Notes under the pieces: generated by a model
The model's database searches: none
What the model saw: only the letters and a program-made list of their open reading frames with translations
Told to the model about the DNA's origin: nothing
DNA from: an uncultured Lachnospiraceae bacterium
Lineage (GTDB): Bacteria; Bacillota; Clostridia; Lachnospirales; Lachnospiraceae
Reading direction: 5' to 3'
Assembly: GCA_905197485.1 (NCBI GenBank)
Contig: CAJJYZ010000023.1
Span: 1 to 38,234 of the forward strand
DNA: 38,234 nucleotides
Shown here: positions 7,483-15,645 of the stretch, piece by piece
How the letters are laid out: every line of letters begins with the position of its first letter
Position numbering within the stretch: the first letter of the stretch is position 1
Made by a program: the position numbers and the translations under genes

Positions 7483-7956
7483 ATGAGATTATATTTTAAG
7501 CAGAGATTTTTTTCGTGGTTTGATAGTTATGATATTTATGATGAGTCGGGAAATGCCGTCTATGAAGTCAAAGGACAGATAGCGTGGGGACATTGCCTGA
7601 AGATATTTGGGGCAGAAGGCGAAGCGCTTGGAACGGTTAAAGAGAAAATAGTTTCTCTTTTGCCGAAGTTTGAACTTTACGTAGGTGATTCTTATGTTGG
7701 ATGCATTACGAAAGAACTTACATCCTTTAAACCGAAATTTCAGCTTGATTGTAATGGATGGAGCGTAGAAGGCAACTGGACAGAATGGGATTATTCCATT
7801 GTGGATTCTGCAGGGATGTTGGTGGCAACTGTAAAGAAAGAGATTTTTAACTGGACGGATACGTATGTGATTGAAATTGAAGATTCGAAGGATGCTCTTG
7901 GAGCTCTTATGGTAGTGCTTGCTATTGATGCAGAGAAGTGTTCAAGAAATAATTAA
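7483..7956 (+). CDS. LURP-one-related (LOR/YxjI-like) family protein
   Basis: 157 residues from ATG 7483, chosen because AGGAGAG (7471-7477) is 5 nt upstream; a GTG at 7477 falls inside that RBS. The protein has repeating beta-strand turns (FDSYDIYDESGNAVYEVKGQ, LGTVKEKIVSLLPKFELY, DYSIVDSAGMLVATVKKE), typical of the Tubby-like beta-barrel LOR fold with its D-x-x-G-N/M-x-V hairpins. A hydrophobic C-terminal helix (ALGALMVVLAIDA) also matches the family. Bacterial members have no assigned reaction. It stands alone between a hairpin and the decayed region to its right. Confidence 0.8.
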   Translation: MRLYFKQRFFSWFDSYDIYDESGNAVYEVKGQIAWGHCLKIFGAEGEALGTVKEKIVSLLPKFELYVGDSYVGCITKELTSFKPKFQLDCNGWSVEGNWTEWDYSIVDSAGMLVATVKKEIFNWTDTYVIEIEDSKDALGALMVVLAIDAEKCSRNN

Positions 7957-8018
7957 TTGAGTCGGAATAATGATAGATATTCGCATCGTCTAAGTAAATT
8001 TTTCTACATAGGAGAAAT

Positions 8019-8246
8019 ATGAGAATTTACAATATTAAAGATAGTTATATTCAATTTTTGAGACAATATGACATAAAAGTAGCTTAAAATAAACGAGAGA
8101 CACGTCCTTATATTGGAATTGTTCTTGAGATTAATCCTGTACAATATTATGCGCCGTTCACATCACCAAAAGAGAAACATAAAATGATGAAAAATGGAAA
8201 AGATTTTAGGAAGATAGCCGGTTTTAAAAGCATATATTTCTTCTGA
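8019..8246 (+). pseudogene. Remnant of a ToxN/AbiQ-type III toxin gene
   Basis: ATG 8019 has a TAGGAGAAAT site. Frame 1 reads MRIYNIKDSYIQFLRQYD, a stop (TAA) at codon 23, then continues in the same frame with RPYIGIVLEIN, YYAPFTSPKEKHKMMKNGKDF. These are the N-terminal blocks of ToxN/AbiQ endoribonucleases from type III toxin-antitoxin systems (recognised from memory of the family). After codon about 65 the reading enters a 49-bp copy of MATE gene sequence and stops at TGA 8244. Roughly the C-terminal half of the family is absent. No tandem-repeat antitoxin RNA is visible in 7957-8018. The gene is dead by nonsense mutation and truncation. Confidence 0.75.
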
Positions 8247-8260
8247 ATCCGAAGTGTTGT
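8212..8260 (+). repeat. 49-bp exact direct repeat, copy 1 (end of toxN remnant)
   Basis: Identical over 49 bp to 9295-9343 inside the MATE gene. Sequence diverges at once on both sides. Reverse-complemented it encodes the MATE segment TTLRIQKKYMLLKPAIC, so copy 2 is the source. Confidence 0.92.
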
Positions 8261-8294
8261 CCATGCTCTTTCAGATTTTATTCCACTTTTTGTT

Positions 8295-8351
8295 ATTCTA
8301 ACCATTATTCTAACCAGTTATTGACGAGAATGGTTAGAATGTGGGTAGAAT
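8295..8351 (+). promoter_or_regulatory. Operator-like repeat cluster with promoter before the AlbA_2 remnant
   Basis: ATTCTAACCA occurs at 8295-8304 and 8307-8316 (12-bp period). Its inverse TGGTTAGAAT is at 8331-8340, and a partial inverse GGTAGAAT at 8344-8351. TTGACG (8321-8326) and TAGAAT (8346-8351), 19 nt apart, may be the promoter, so the repeats would flank and fill it. Confidence 0.5.
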
Positions 8352-8370
8352 ATTTATAGGAGGCGATGAG

Positions 8371-8460
8371 ATGATTTTTCAGGAAAGCGAAACTGTGGAA
8401 TTGAAGTCGATTGTAGTGGACGACATAAAGAAGGAAAAAATACCCATTACCGTATTTTGA
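8371..8460 (+). pseudogene. N-terminal remnant of an AlbA_2-domain (Schlafen-like) gene
   Basis: An ideal RBS (AGGAGG, 7-nt spacing) leads to ATG 8371. The product begins MIFQESETVELKSIVVDDIKKE, the characteristic opening of AlbA_2-domain ATP-binding/transcriptional regulator proteins (residues E-x-x-x-x-E-L-K). It then runs into KIPITVF and a TGA at 8458, where the family would continue for hundreds of residues. So this is the first 22 codons of a deleted gene with its promoter and operator still in place. 8461-8551 holds nothing I can identify. Confidence 0.6.
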
Positions 8461-8551
8461 AGTAATCACAATTTGATGAAACTATGAAAAAGTATTTTAC
8501 GATTAGCTCAAAACAAGCTTTTACTCTCACATTGTATTACTGATGTCTATA

Positions 8552-8603
8552 AAAAACCCTCCTTGATGATATGATATTATCATCTTAACAGGAGGGCTTT
8601 TCA
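8552..8603. terminator. Bidirectional terminator at the MATE gene end
   Basis: AAAACCCTCC pairs with GGAGGGCTTTT, enclosing an inner GATGATA/TATCATC stem. A-rich and T-rich flanks allow action on both strands. Confidence 0.8.
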
Positions 8604-8641
8604 TTTCATAGTAAAGAAATCTAAAGAATTCTAAAGCAATT

Positions 8642-10006
8642 TTAATTTTCGATTGTCTTTAACGCTTTCCTGAACTGGAATGTGAACAGGATTGCGGTAA
8701 ACGTAACAGCCAGAATGTCGGCGATTGGTTCAGCCATATAGACAGCCATTGTCTGATTGGATGTTAAAATTGCCGGCATAATGTAAATCAATGGGATGAG
8801 AAGAACGAACTTTCTCATAACCGCTACTGTGATAGATGCCGCCGCTTTTCCGAGGGATGTAAATGTCATCTGGCAAGCCATCTGAACTCCGAAGATTACG
8901 AGGACTGCGAAGTAAATGCGAAGTGCAGAGCCTGTGTAATCTAGAAGCGCGGGGTCTGTTGTGAACAGACTCGCGAATGCCCGCGGGAATACCTGTACTG
9001 TAATCCAAAGAATTGCCGCGTAGAGCAAATCCACTTTCAGAAGAAGCTTGAAGGCGGCTTTCACTCGGGAAGCATTTCTTGCGCCGTAGTTATAGCTGAT
9101 AATCGGCTGTGCTCCTTGGCCGAGTCCCTGCAATGGAAGCATAGCAAACTGCATGACGCTTGTAAGAATAGTCATGGCTCCAACCGCGATATCCCCGCCG
9201 TATTTTAACAGAGAAGAGTTAAAGCATACGGAGATAATACTTTCGCTGGCCTGCATGATGAATGTGGCAAGTCCGAGGGCGAGTGTCGGAAGACAGATAG
9301 CCGGTTTTAAAAGCATATATTTCTTCTGAATCCGAAGTGTTGTTTTCTTTCCAAAGAGGAAAGTCAGAACCCAGATACAAGAGCATGTCTGGGAAATAAT
9401 TGTGGCAAGGGCAGCTCCTCTTACACCCATATCGAATCCGAAAATCAGAATAGGGTCCAGAACAATGTTAATGACAGCTCCGATAAGAACGGAGAGCATA
9501 CCTGTCTTGGCAAATCCCTGCGCAGTGATAAATGCGTTCATACCTAATGTAAGTTGTACGAAGATAGTTCCGATTGCGTAAATATTCATGTAATCTACCG
9601 CGTATTGAATCGTGTTTTCACTGGCTCCGAAAGCTAACAGAAATGGGCGGTTCCACAAAAGGAGAATGGCGGTTAATACAAGGGATACGATAATCTGCAT
9701 GGAGAAGCAGTTGCCAAGGATGTGTTCTGCTTCTTCTTTATCCCCTTTTCCCATAGCGATGGAGGCTCTCGGTGCGCCTCCGGTACTTACAAGTGCGGCA
9801 AATGCGGACACAATCATGATGATTGGCATACAGACGCCGACACCTGTCAAAGCGAGAGACCCTACTTTCGGGATATGACCGATATAAATACGGTCTACGA
9901 TGTTGTAGAGCATGTTAATTAATTGGGCGGCAACGGTTGGAAGGGCGAGCTTTAATAAGAGCTTCCCGACAGGTTCCGTACCTAAAAAGTCTTTGTCATC
10001 TTTCAT
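8642..10006 (-). CDS. MATE family efflux transporter
   Basis: 454 residues with about 12 hydrophobic helices in two related halves. It starts with the typical MATE entry (PVGKLLLKLALPTVAAQLINMLYNIVDRIYIG) and carries GLGQGAQPIISYNYGA in the second half, a hallmark of the family. MATE pumps export cationic drugs or metabolites using Na+ or H+ gradients; the substrate is unknown. The gene follows a MarR regulator with 6 bp between them, so the two form an operon from the promoter at 10513-10541. Nucleotides 9295-9343 are duplicated at 8212-8260. Confidence 0.92.
   Translation of the reverse strand: MKDDKDFLGTEPVGKLLLKLALPTVAAQLINMLYNIVDRIYIGHIPKVGSLALTGVGVCMPIIMIVSAFAALVSTGGAPRASIAMGKGDKEEAEHILGNCFSMQIIVSLVLTAILLLWNRPFLLAFGASENTIQYAVDYMNIYAIGTIFVQLTLGMNAFITAQGFAKTGMLSVLIGAVINIVLDPILIFGFDMGVRGAALATIISQTCSCIWVLTFLFGKKTTLRIQKKYMLLKPAICLPTLALGLATFIMQASESIISVCFNSSLLKYGGDIAVGAMTILTSVMQFAMLPLQGLGQGAQPIISYNYGARNASRVKAAFKLLLKVDLLYAAILWITVQVFPRAFASLFTTDPALLDYTGSALRIYFAVLVIFGVQMACQMTFTSLGKAAASITVAVMRKFVLLIPLIYIMPAILTSNQTMAVYMAEPIADILAVTFTAILFTFQFRKALKTIEN
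9295..9343 (+). repeat. 49-bp exact direct repeat, copy 2 (inside the MATE gene)
   Basis: Source copy of the repeat at 8212-8260, 1083 bp away in the same orientation. It is in frame and codes for an ordinary part of the transporter. Confidence 0.92.
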
Positions 10007-10012
10007 GTCTTA

Positions 10013-10453
10013 TTACTTCCTTTCTATCATTTTTAATGCGTTTGTAAACATGCGTTCATTCAAATCTTCCAGAAGATGTACTTCCTCGTCTGTGAATCCA
10101 ATTAGAAGGTTATCCCGGAAATGAAGCTTTGTATTTTCGATTTCTTTCACGATAGGCCGAGCCTCCGATAAAAGCGAGAGATGGATTTTTCTACGGTCTG
10201 TCTCATCCGTCGTTCTTATGAGATATTTCTTCTGAATTAGTGACTCCACTCCCTGGGATACGTTTCCCTTTGGAATCATCCGAAGATTGGAAATATCTCC
10301 TGCAGTATCTTTTCCGGGGTTGTTATTGAGAAAGCTGATAATCGTAACCTCAACCTGAGTCAGGTGGTATTTTTTACGAATCTCTTCCAGAAATGAATCG
10401 TATAGCTTAATCATCTGGCGCATGTTCAAGAGTATGTTTGGATGTGAACTCAT
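10013..10453 (-). CDS. MarR family transcriptional regulator
   Basis: 147 residues from ATG 10453. The RBS AAGAAGG lies 7 nt before it; the longer frame starting at 10507 would cover the operator and RBS. The winged helix is visible: LTQVEVTIISFLNNNPGKDTAGDIS, the recognition helix region IPKGNVSQGVESLIQKKYL, and the wing RTTDETDRRKIHLSL. MarR proteins act as dimers that usually repress their own operon and release DNA on ligand binding. With the MATE pump 6 bp downstream, the likely role is drug- or metabolite-responsive control of that pump. Confidence 0.9.
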   Translation of the reverse strand: MSSHPNILLNMRQMIKLYDSFLEEIRKKYHLTQVEVTIISFLNNNPGKDTAGDISNLRMIPKGNVSQGVESLIQKKYLIRTTDETDRRKIHLSLLSEARPIVKEIENTKLHFRDNLLIGFTDEEVHLLEDLNERMFTNALKMIERK

Positions 10454-10480
10454 GAAGATTCCTTCTTTCTGATAACAATT

Positions 10481-10496
10481 AGTTCTAAAAAGAACT
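10481..10496. promoter_or_regulatory. Palindromic operator candidate for the MarR regulator
   Basis: AGTTCT-AAAA-AGAACT is a perfect inverted repeat between the promoter and the marR start, just downstream of the expected transcription start. This is the usual place for autorepression. Confidence 0.65.
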
Positions 10497-10512
10497 GTTT
10501 TATTCAAAACTT

Positions 10513-10541
10513 ATTATAGACTTTAGATTTGGAAAAGTCAA
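10513..10541 (-). promoter_or_regulatory. Promoter of the marR-MATE operon
   Basis: Reverse strand: TTGACT (10536-10541), 17-nt spacer, TATAAT (10513-10518). Nearly consensus. Confidence 0.85.
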
Positions 10542-10603
10542 TACGAAACTCCGGTTAAAGTTCTGTAAAATATAACTCTTCTATATTAAAAGACAGAAAG
10601 ATG

Positions 10604-10612
10604 TGGTATATT
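10604..10612 (+). promoter_or_regulatory. Possible extended -10 promoter for the phospholipase gene
   Basis: TGG-TATATT at 10604-10612 gives an extended -10, 34 nt before the gene start. The -35 at the right distance (TATTAA) is poor. Confidence 0.4.
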
Positions 10613-10645
10613 TGAACTAACAAAAAATACAAGGAGGACATAGGT

Positions 10646-11434
10646 ATGCCAGCGCTTTATGCACACAATCAGTTTGGAAATAGAGTATTACAGAAAGTGG
10701 AATTAGAAAGACGCGTTGCGATTTTAAAATATTTGCGTCAATTTCGTATCGGGCTTCAAGGACCGGATTATCTGTTTTTCTATAAGCCTCTGCACAGAAA
10801 TCCGATTAGCCAGATTGGATTTCAGATTCATGAAAGACCTGCGAGAGAATTTATGGAACATGCGAAGGAAGTCATCAAGAGATGCGGGACAGATTCACCG
10901 GAATACGGATATATTATGGGATTCATCTGTCATTTTACATTGGACAGCGAATGCCATCCGTTTGTGGCGGAGGAAATAGAGAGAACCGGTGTAGGACACA
11001 TCGAGATTGAGAGCGAGTTTGAGAAGTTTATGATGCGTAAAAACGGAGAAGAACCGCTGTCCTATCCGGTGGGGAAAACATTCCCGACGGATACGGCGAC
11101 TGCGGAATGCATCGTGAAATTTTACGAAGGAGTGAATGCGAAGGAGGCAAGATATGCTTTGAAGTCCATGAAGAACTACAAATCATTTCTTGTAGCTCCG
11201 GGAAAGGTCAAATATACGCTGCTTGATACGGGAATGAAGCTGAGCGGCCACTATGAGGAATTACAGGGACATTTGTTAAAACCAACGGATAATTCGAAGT
11301 GTAAGGAGAGCAGTGAAGGATTGTATGAGAGATTTCTGAAGGCGATTCCTTTGGCAGAGGAGTTGATGAAAGCGTTTGACGATTATCTTGACGGGGCAGA
11401 GTTAAGCGAAAGGTTTGACCGGAATTTTGAATAA
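10646..11434 (+). CDS. Zinc-dependent phospholipase C family protein
   Basis: 262 residues. The family fingerprint is clear: MPALYAHNQFG at the N-terminus, QGPDYLFF, and the zinc-binding block MGFICHFTLDSECHPFV followed by GHIEIESEFEKF. His and Asp residues at these positions bind zinc in the bacillary phospholipase C family. No signal peptide is present, so this is an intracellular member whose substrate is not known. RBS AAGGAGG precedes ATG 10646. The MFS gene follows after 17 bp, suggesting cotranscription. Confidence 0.82.
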   Translation: MPALYAHNQFGNRVLQKVELERRVAILKYLRQFRIGLQGPDYLFFYKPLHRNPISQIGFQIHERPAREFMEHAKEVIKRCGTDSPEYGYIMGFICHFTLDSECHPFVAEEIERTGVGHIEIESEFEKFMMRKNGEEPLSYPVGKTFPTDTATAECIVKFYEGVNAKEARYALKSMKNYKSFLVAPGKVKYTLLDTGMKLSGHYEELQGHLLKPTDNSKCKESSEGLYERFLKAIPLAEELMKAFDDYLDGAELSERFDRNFE

Positions 11435-11451
11435 CGGCGGGGGATATACGA

Positions 11452-12696
11452 ATGAATGAGAAAAAGCTGACGAAACTAGAAAAATACTGGATACTTTATG
11501 ATGTGGGGAATTCTGCGTTTGTTCTTTTGGTTGCGACGATTCTTCCGATTTATTTCAATGCGCTTGCGGCAGGAGAAGGATTGTCGGAAGTGCAGTATCT
11601 CGCATACTGGGGATATGCGGCGTCGATTTCTACATTAATTGTTGCGGTGATTGGTCCGATTTTTGGAACGATTGCAGACACGAGAGGGTATAAGAAACCG
11701 ATTTTTATTATGAGCATGATGGTGGGGGTACTTGGATGTGCGGTGCTTTCTGTGCCGACATCGTGGGTGATTTTTCTGGCAGTCTTCGTGATTGCGAAAG
11801 TCGGATATTCCTCCAGTTTAATTTTCTGTGATGCGATGCTCTCTGACGTGACAACACCGGAGCGGATGGATATGGTATCGTCTCATGGGTATGCGTGGGG
11901 ATATATAGGAAGCTGTATACCGTTTATCATCAGTTTGATATTTGTATTGGGAAACGAGGCAATTGGAATCAGTATGGGGACTGCCATGACGATTGCGTTT
12001 CTTCTGAATGCAGGATGGTGGCTTCTTGCAACGCTTCCGCTTCTCAAGAATTACGAACAGAAGAACTATATCGAGAGACCGAAGCATGTGTTCCGTTCCA
12101 GCTTCGGAAGACTTGCGGGTACATTCAAGGAGATGAAGAAGCACAAGAAGATTTTTATGTTCCTTCTGGCATTTTTCTTCTATATTGATGGTGTCTATAC
12201 GATTATTGAGATGGCAACGGCGTATGGAAGCGCTTTGGGATTGGACTCGACAGGACTTTTACTTGCGCTTCTTCTGACACAGATTGTAGCCTTCCCGTTC
12301 GCGTTAATCTTTGGAAGACTCGCGAAGCAATATGAGACGGGAAAACTAATCAAAGCGTGTATTCTCGCCTATATCTGTATCGCGCTTTTTGCCATTCAGC
12401 TGGACAAGCAGTGGGAATTCTGGGCGCTTGCGGTATGTGTAGGAATGTTCCAGGGAGCGGTACAGGCGTTATCGCGTTCCTATTTCGCGAAGATTATTCC
12501 GGCTGAGAAATCGGGAGAATTTTTCGGAATTTTCGATATTTGTGGAAAAGGCGCTTCCTTTATGGGAACTGCTCTGATGGGAATGTTCGCCCAGATTACG
12601 GGGAGCCCGAATGGGGGAGTTGCCATATTGGCGGTGATGTTTGTGATAGGATTTATATTGTTTGGAAAAGCGGAGAAGATAGAGAGCGGGAAATAA
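11452..12696 (+). CDS. MFS transporter, UMF1/Atg22-like family
   Basis: 414 residues with about 12 hydrophobic helices. The N-terminal motif EKYWILYDVGNSAFVLLVATILPIYF is diagnostic of the UMF1 (vacuole effluxer Atg22-like) group, and GTIADTRGYKKP is the cytoplasmic loop 2-3 motif of the major facilitator family. Eukaryotic Atg22 exports amino acids from vacuoles; bacterial substrates are unknown. RBS is GGCGGGGG before ATG 11452. It is probably in an operon with the preceding phospholipase C family gene, and a strong terminator follows. Confidence 0.88.
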   Translation: MNEKKLTKLEKYWILYDVGNSAFVLLVATILPIYFNALAAGEGLSEVQYLAYWGYAASISTLIVAVIGPIFGTIADTRGYKKPIFIMSMMVGVLGCAVLSVPTSWVIFLAVFVIAKVGYSSSLIFCDAMLSDVTTPERMDMVSSHGYAWGYIGSCIPFIISLIFVLGNEAIGISMGTAMTIAFLLNAGWWLLATLPLLKNYEQKNYIERPKHVFRSSFGRLAGTFKEMKKHKKIFMFLLAFFFYIDGVYTIIEMATAYGSALGLDSTGLLLALLLTQIVAFPFALIFGRLAKQYETGKLIKACILAYICIALFAIQLDKQWEFWALAVCVGMFQGAVQALSRSYFAKIIPAEKSGEFFGIFDICGKGASFMGTALMGMFAQITGSPNGGVAILAVMFVIGFILFGKAEKIESGK

Positions 12697-12705
12697 GGAA
12701 TTGTT

Positions 12706-12750
12706 ACGGAAGATATCAGAAGTTTATCCTGGTATCTTCCGTTTTCTTTT
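12706..12750. terminator. Terminator shared by the MFS gene and murF
   Basis: ACGGAAGATA(C)CAG-type arms at 12706-12719 and 12729-12742 pair around a short loop, then TTTTCTTTT. It ends the forward operon and lies at the 3' end of reverse-strand murF. Confidence 0.8.
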
Positions 12751-14148
12751 CTATAACTTCATTTCCTGCAATCTCTCCACAATCTCTGTAAATTTCATGC
12801 TGTTGGACGCTTTGACAAGAACGGTGTCTCCATGTTTGACAATCTTATCTATCTGCTCCAGAAAATGTTCTTTCGTCTCAAAGTAAAGGACAAGTTGTTC
12901 CGGATTGAAGTCCTGGGACTCTTTTCCTTCTCTTGCACCTTCTGCCATGTATTTGGCGAGAGGGCCGATGCAACAGATGATATCCACGCCTTTTTCCGCG
13001 GCATACATTCCGGTTTCAAAATGGAGGGAGTTCTCATTTTCACCTAGCTCTTTCATATCTCCGATGACGGCGATGGTGCGTCCGAGAGCATTCTTCAGAA
13101 CGTCGATGGAAGCACGCATGGATACCGGGTTGGCATTATAGCAGTCATCGATGATGAGAAGGCTGTCTGTCTTTATTAAGTTGTTCCGTCCGGCTACCGG
13201 AACGAGGCTTGCGATTCCGGCTTTGATTTCATCTTTCGTAAGACCGAGCGCGCATCCTGCGGCGGCTCCGGCGAGTGCGTTGTATACCATGTGGTTGCCC
13301 GGAATATGTATTTCAGCAGTCAATGTTTCTCCCTCCGGAAGATGTAAGTTACAGGTTGTTCCTTTCAATCCGAGGGATTTGATATCGGAAGCATAGAAGT
13401 TATTCTGTTCGGACAGTCCGAAGAATACAGGCTTTTGACCTTTGACTTCCTGTACTGTACTTAATTTATCATCGTCTCCGTTCAGAAGAATCACCGGATT
13501 TTCATTCATATAATCGAACATTTCTGTTTTTGCCTTTAAGACGCCGTCCCGGTCACCGAGCGCTTCCAAGTGGCAATATCCGATATTTGTAATGATGCAG
13601 ATGTCCGGACGGGCGATTTTCGCCAGGCAGTGCATCTGTTCGAATCCGTCGATTCCCATTTCAAGAATGGCAACTTCATGTTCTTCCCGGATATTGAAGA
13701 TAGTAAGAGGAAGTCCTATCTCGTTGTTGAAATTCCCTGCAGTCTTCAGGACATGGTATTTTTGTTCCAGCACAGAAGCGACCATTTCTTTTGTGCTTGT
13801 TTTTCCGACGCTTCCCGTAATGCCTACGACTTTGATGTCGAGAGAGCGGCGGTAGTACGCGGCGATATCCTGAAGAGCCTGTACCGTAGAGGAAACAAGG
13901 ATATACGGATGTTTTGCGTTCGGGAGTTCATGTTCGGAGAGGGTGCATAAGGCTCCCTGCTCCATGACTTGCGGAATGAAGGTATGTCCGTCTACCCGTT
14001 CTCCTTTTATCGGAACGAAGAGGAAGTCCGGCTCGATTTTGCGGCTGTCGATGGCAACTCCGCTGATTTCAGAATCCTGTATGGACGTATCGCCATAGTA
14101 GGTTCCGCCACAGGCATTGGCGATATTTCTAAGTGATAGATGTTTCAT
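12751..14148 (-). CDS. murF: UDP-N-acetylmuramoyl-tripeptide--D-alanyl-D-alanine ligase
   Basis: 465 residues, full length. The N-terminal UDP-binding domain (about 1-90; SGVAIDSRKI) is followed by the Mur ligase ATP site TGSVGKTS (111-118), the metal/substrate segment NFNNEIGLPLT, and the C-terminal domain with DDCYNANPVSMRASI. MurF adds D-Ala-D-Ala to the UDP-MurNAc-tripeptide, the last cytoplasmic step of peptidoglycan precursor assembly. RBS AGAAGGAGG precedes ATG 14148. It is the last gene of the malQ-plsC-pncB-murF run, 15 bp after pncB. Confidence 0.95.
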   Translation of the reverse strand: MKHLSLRNIANACGGTYYGDTSIQDSEISGVAIDSRKIEPDFLFVPIKGERVDGHTFIPQVMEQGALCTLSEHELPNAKHPYILVSSTVQALQDIAAYYRRSLDIKVVGITGSVGKTSTKEMVASVLEQKYHVLKTAGNFNNEIGLPLTIFNIREEHEVAILEMGIDGFEQMHCLAKIARPDICIITNIGYCHLEALGDRDGVLKAKTEMFDYMNENPVILLNGDDDKLSTVQEVKGQKPVFFGLSEQNNFYASDIKSLGLKGTTCNLHLPEGETLTAEIHIPGNHMVYNALAGAAAGCALGLTKDEIKAGIASLVPVAGRNNLIKTDSLLIIDDCYNANPVSMRASIDVLKNALGRTIAVIGDMKELGENENSLHFETGMYAAEKGVDIICCIGPLAKYMAEGAREGKESQDFNPEQLVLYFETKEHFLEQIDKIVKHGDTVLVKASNSMKFTEIVERLQEMKL

Positions 14149-14163
14149 AAGGAAGCCTCCTTC

Positions 14164-15621
14164 TTATTGTTCTTTTAAGCTCATGCGATTAAGCAGTTTT
14201 TGTTTGACGTCGTATAATTTCTGGGAGAGGTCTACATAGACTTTGTGAGGGTAGAAGAGACGTTTCGTCTCATCCCAGAGCGTCTCTTTTTCCTTGGCGC
14301 AGTAAGCTGCAATTTCCATGACAGACGGAGACTGATATACACACTCCCCGTTGACAAATACCGGGACAAGGAGCTCGCGCACTTCGTAAGTACCGCCTTC
14401 CAGCAATGTTTTCTTCCATGTATCGACCGGGTCAAATAAGAGCAAATCTTCTTCCGGATTGATGACTTCATCAGCAAAACTTATGAGGTCTGCCTTGATT
14501 TTTCCGGTCTCTTTTTCATAGATACGGAAGATGGTTTTGTTGCCAGGGTTTGTAATCTTCTCCGTATTTTCCGATAACTTGATTTTCGGGATAAGAGTTC
14601 CGTTCTGGTCTGCGATGGCAGCCAGCTTGTAGACGCCTCCGAAGGAAGGGCAGTCCTTGGAAGTAATGAGGTGGGTTCCCACTCCCCAGGCTGTAATCTG
14701 TGCGCCCTGCATTTTCAAATCGTGGATTAAATACTCGTCTAAGTCGTTGGAAGCGGAGATGTACGCGTCTTCGAATCCGGCAGCGTCTAACATTTTACGC
14801 GCCTTTTTAGAGAGATATGCCAAGTCTCCGCTATCGAGACGGATTCCATAATTTTTCAATTCGATTCCCGAATCCCGCATCTCCTGGAATACGCGGATGG
14901 CATTCGGAACACCGGATTTTAACGTGTCGTATGTGTCCACGAGGAGGCAGCAGGATGCCGGATATAATTCTGAATATTTCTTGAATGCGGTGTATTCATC
15001 CGGGAAACTCATAATCCAGCTATGCGCGTGGGTTCCGCTGATTGGCACGTCAAATTCGGCTCCTGCAAGTACGTTGGAAGTGGCGGCACATCCGCCAATC
15101 ATAGCGGCTCTTGCTCCATAGAGACCGGCGTCAGGGCCTTGCGCCCGGCGAAGCCCGAATTCCAGTACGCGGTCGCCTCCGGCGGCGAAGACAACCCGCG
15201 CTGTCTTTGTCGCAATAAGAGACTGGTGGTTGATGATATTTAAAATGGCAGTCTCCACAAGCTGCGCTTCCATAATCGGAGCGATGACTTTGATAAGCGG
15301 TTCTTTCGGAAAGACAACGGTTCCTTCCGGAATCGCATAGATGCTTCCGCTGAAATGAAAGCCGCTGATGTAGTGAAGAAATTCTTCGCTGAACATACCG
15401 AGACCGCGGAGATAATCTACGTCCTCATAAGAAAAATTCAGGTTTTTGATATAGTCAATGACCTGGTCAAGCCCGGCGGCAATGGAATATCCATTGTTAC
15501 ATGGATTGGCCCGGAAAAAGACGTCGAATACGACAAGGTCTTTTTCGTTGTTCTGAAAATAGCCTTGCATCATAGTGAGTTCATAAAAGTCAGTCAATAA
15601 TGTTAAATTTCTACTGTTCAT
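14164..15621 (-). CDS. pncB: Nicotinate phosphoribosyltransferase
   Basis: 485 residues. Conserved blocks: LLTDFYELTMMQGYF at the N-terminus, EFGLRRAQGPDAG, GTHAHSWIMSF (containing the phosphorylated histidine of the family), GIRLDSGDLAYLS and WGVGTHL. The enzyme joins nicotinate with PRPP to form nicotinate mononucleotide, the salvage entry to NAD. The roughly 485-aa length fits the Gram-positive form. RBS AGAGGA lies 9 nt before ATG. It sits between plsC (24 bp) and murF (15 bp) in the same operon. Confidence 0.95.
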   Translation of the reverse strand: MNSRNLTLLTDFYELTMMQGYFQNNEKDLVVFDVFFRANPCNNGYSIAAGLDQVIDYIKNLNFSYEDVDYLRGLGMFSEEFLHYISGFHFSGSIYAIPEGTVVFPKEPLIKVIAPIMEAQLVETAILNIINHQSLIATKTARVVFAAGGDRVLEFGLRRAQGPDAGLYGARAAMIGGCAATSNVLAGAEFDVPISGTHAHSWIMSFPDEYTAFKKYSELYPASCCLLVDTYDTLKSGVPNAIRVFQEMRDSGIELKNYGIRLDSGDLAYLSKKARKMLDAAGFEDAYISASNDLDEYLIHDLKMQGAQITAWGVGTHLITSKDCPSFGGVYKLAAIADQNGTLIPKIKLSENTEKITNPGNKTIFRIYEKETGKIKADLISFADEVINPEEDLLLFDPVDTWKKTLLEGGTYEVRELLVPVFVNGECVYQSPSVMEIAAYCAKEKETLWDETKRLFYPHKVYVDLSQKLYDVKQKLLNRMSLKEQ

Positions 15622-15645
15622 AGTATCGTCCTCTTTTGGCTGTGC

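Noticed and set aside
7957..8018. ToxI-type antitoxin repeats upstream of the toxN remnant
   Set aside because: No tandem repeats of the expected ~35-nt size are visible.
10013..10507. Longer MarR start at 10507
   Set aside because: It would place the operator and RBS inside the coding region; ATG 10453 has a proper RBS and a family-typical N-terminus.
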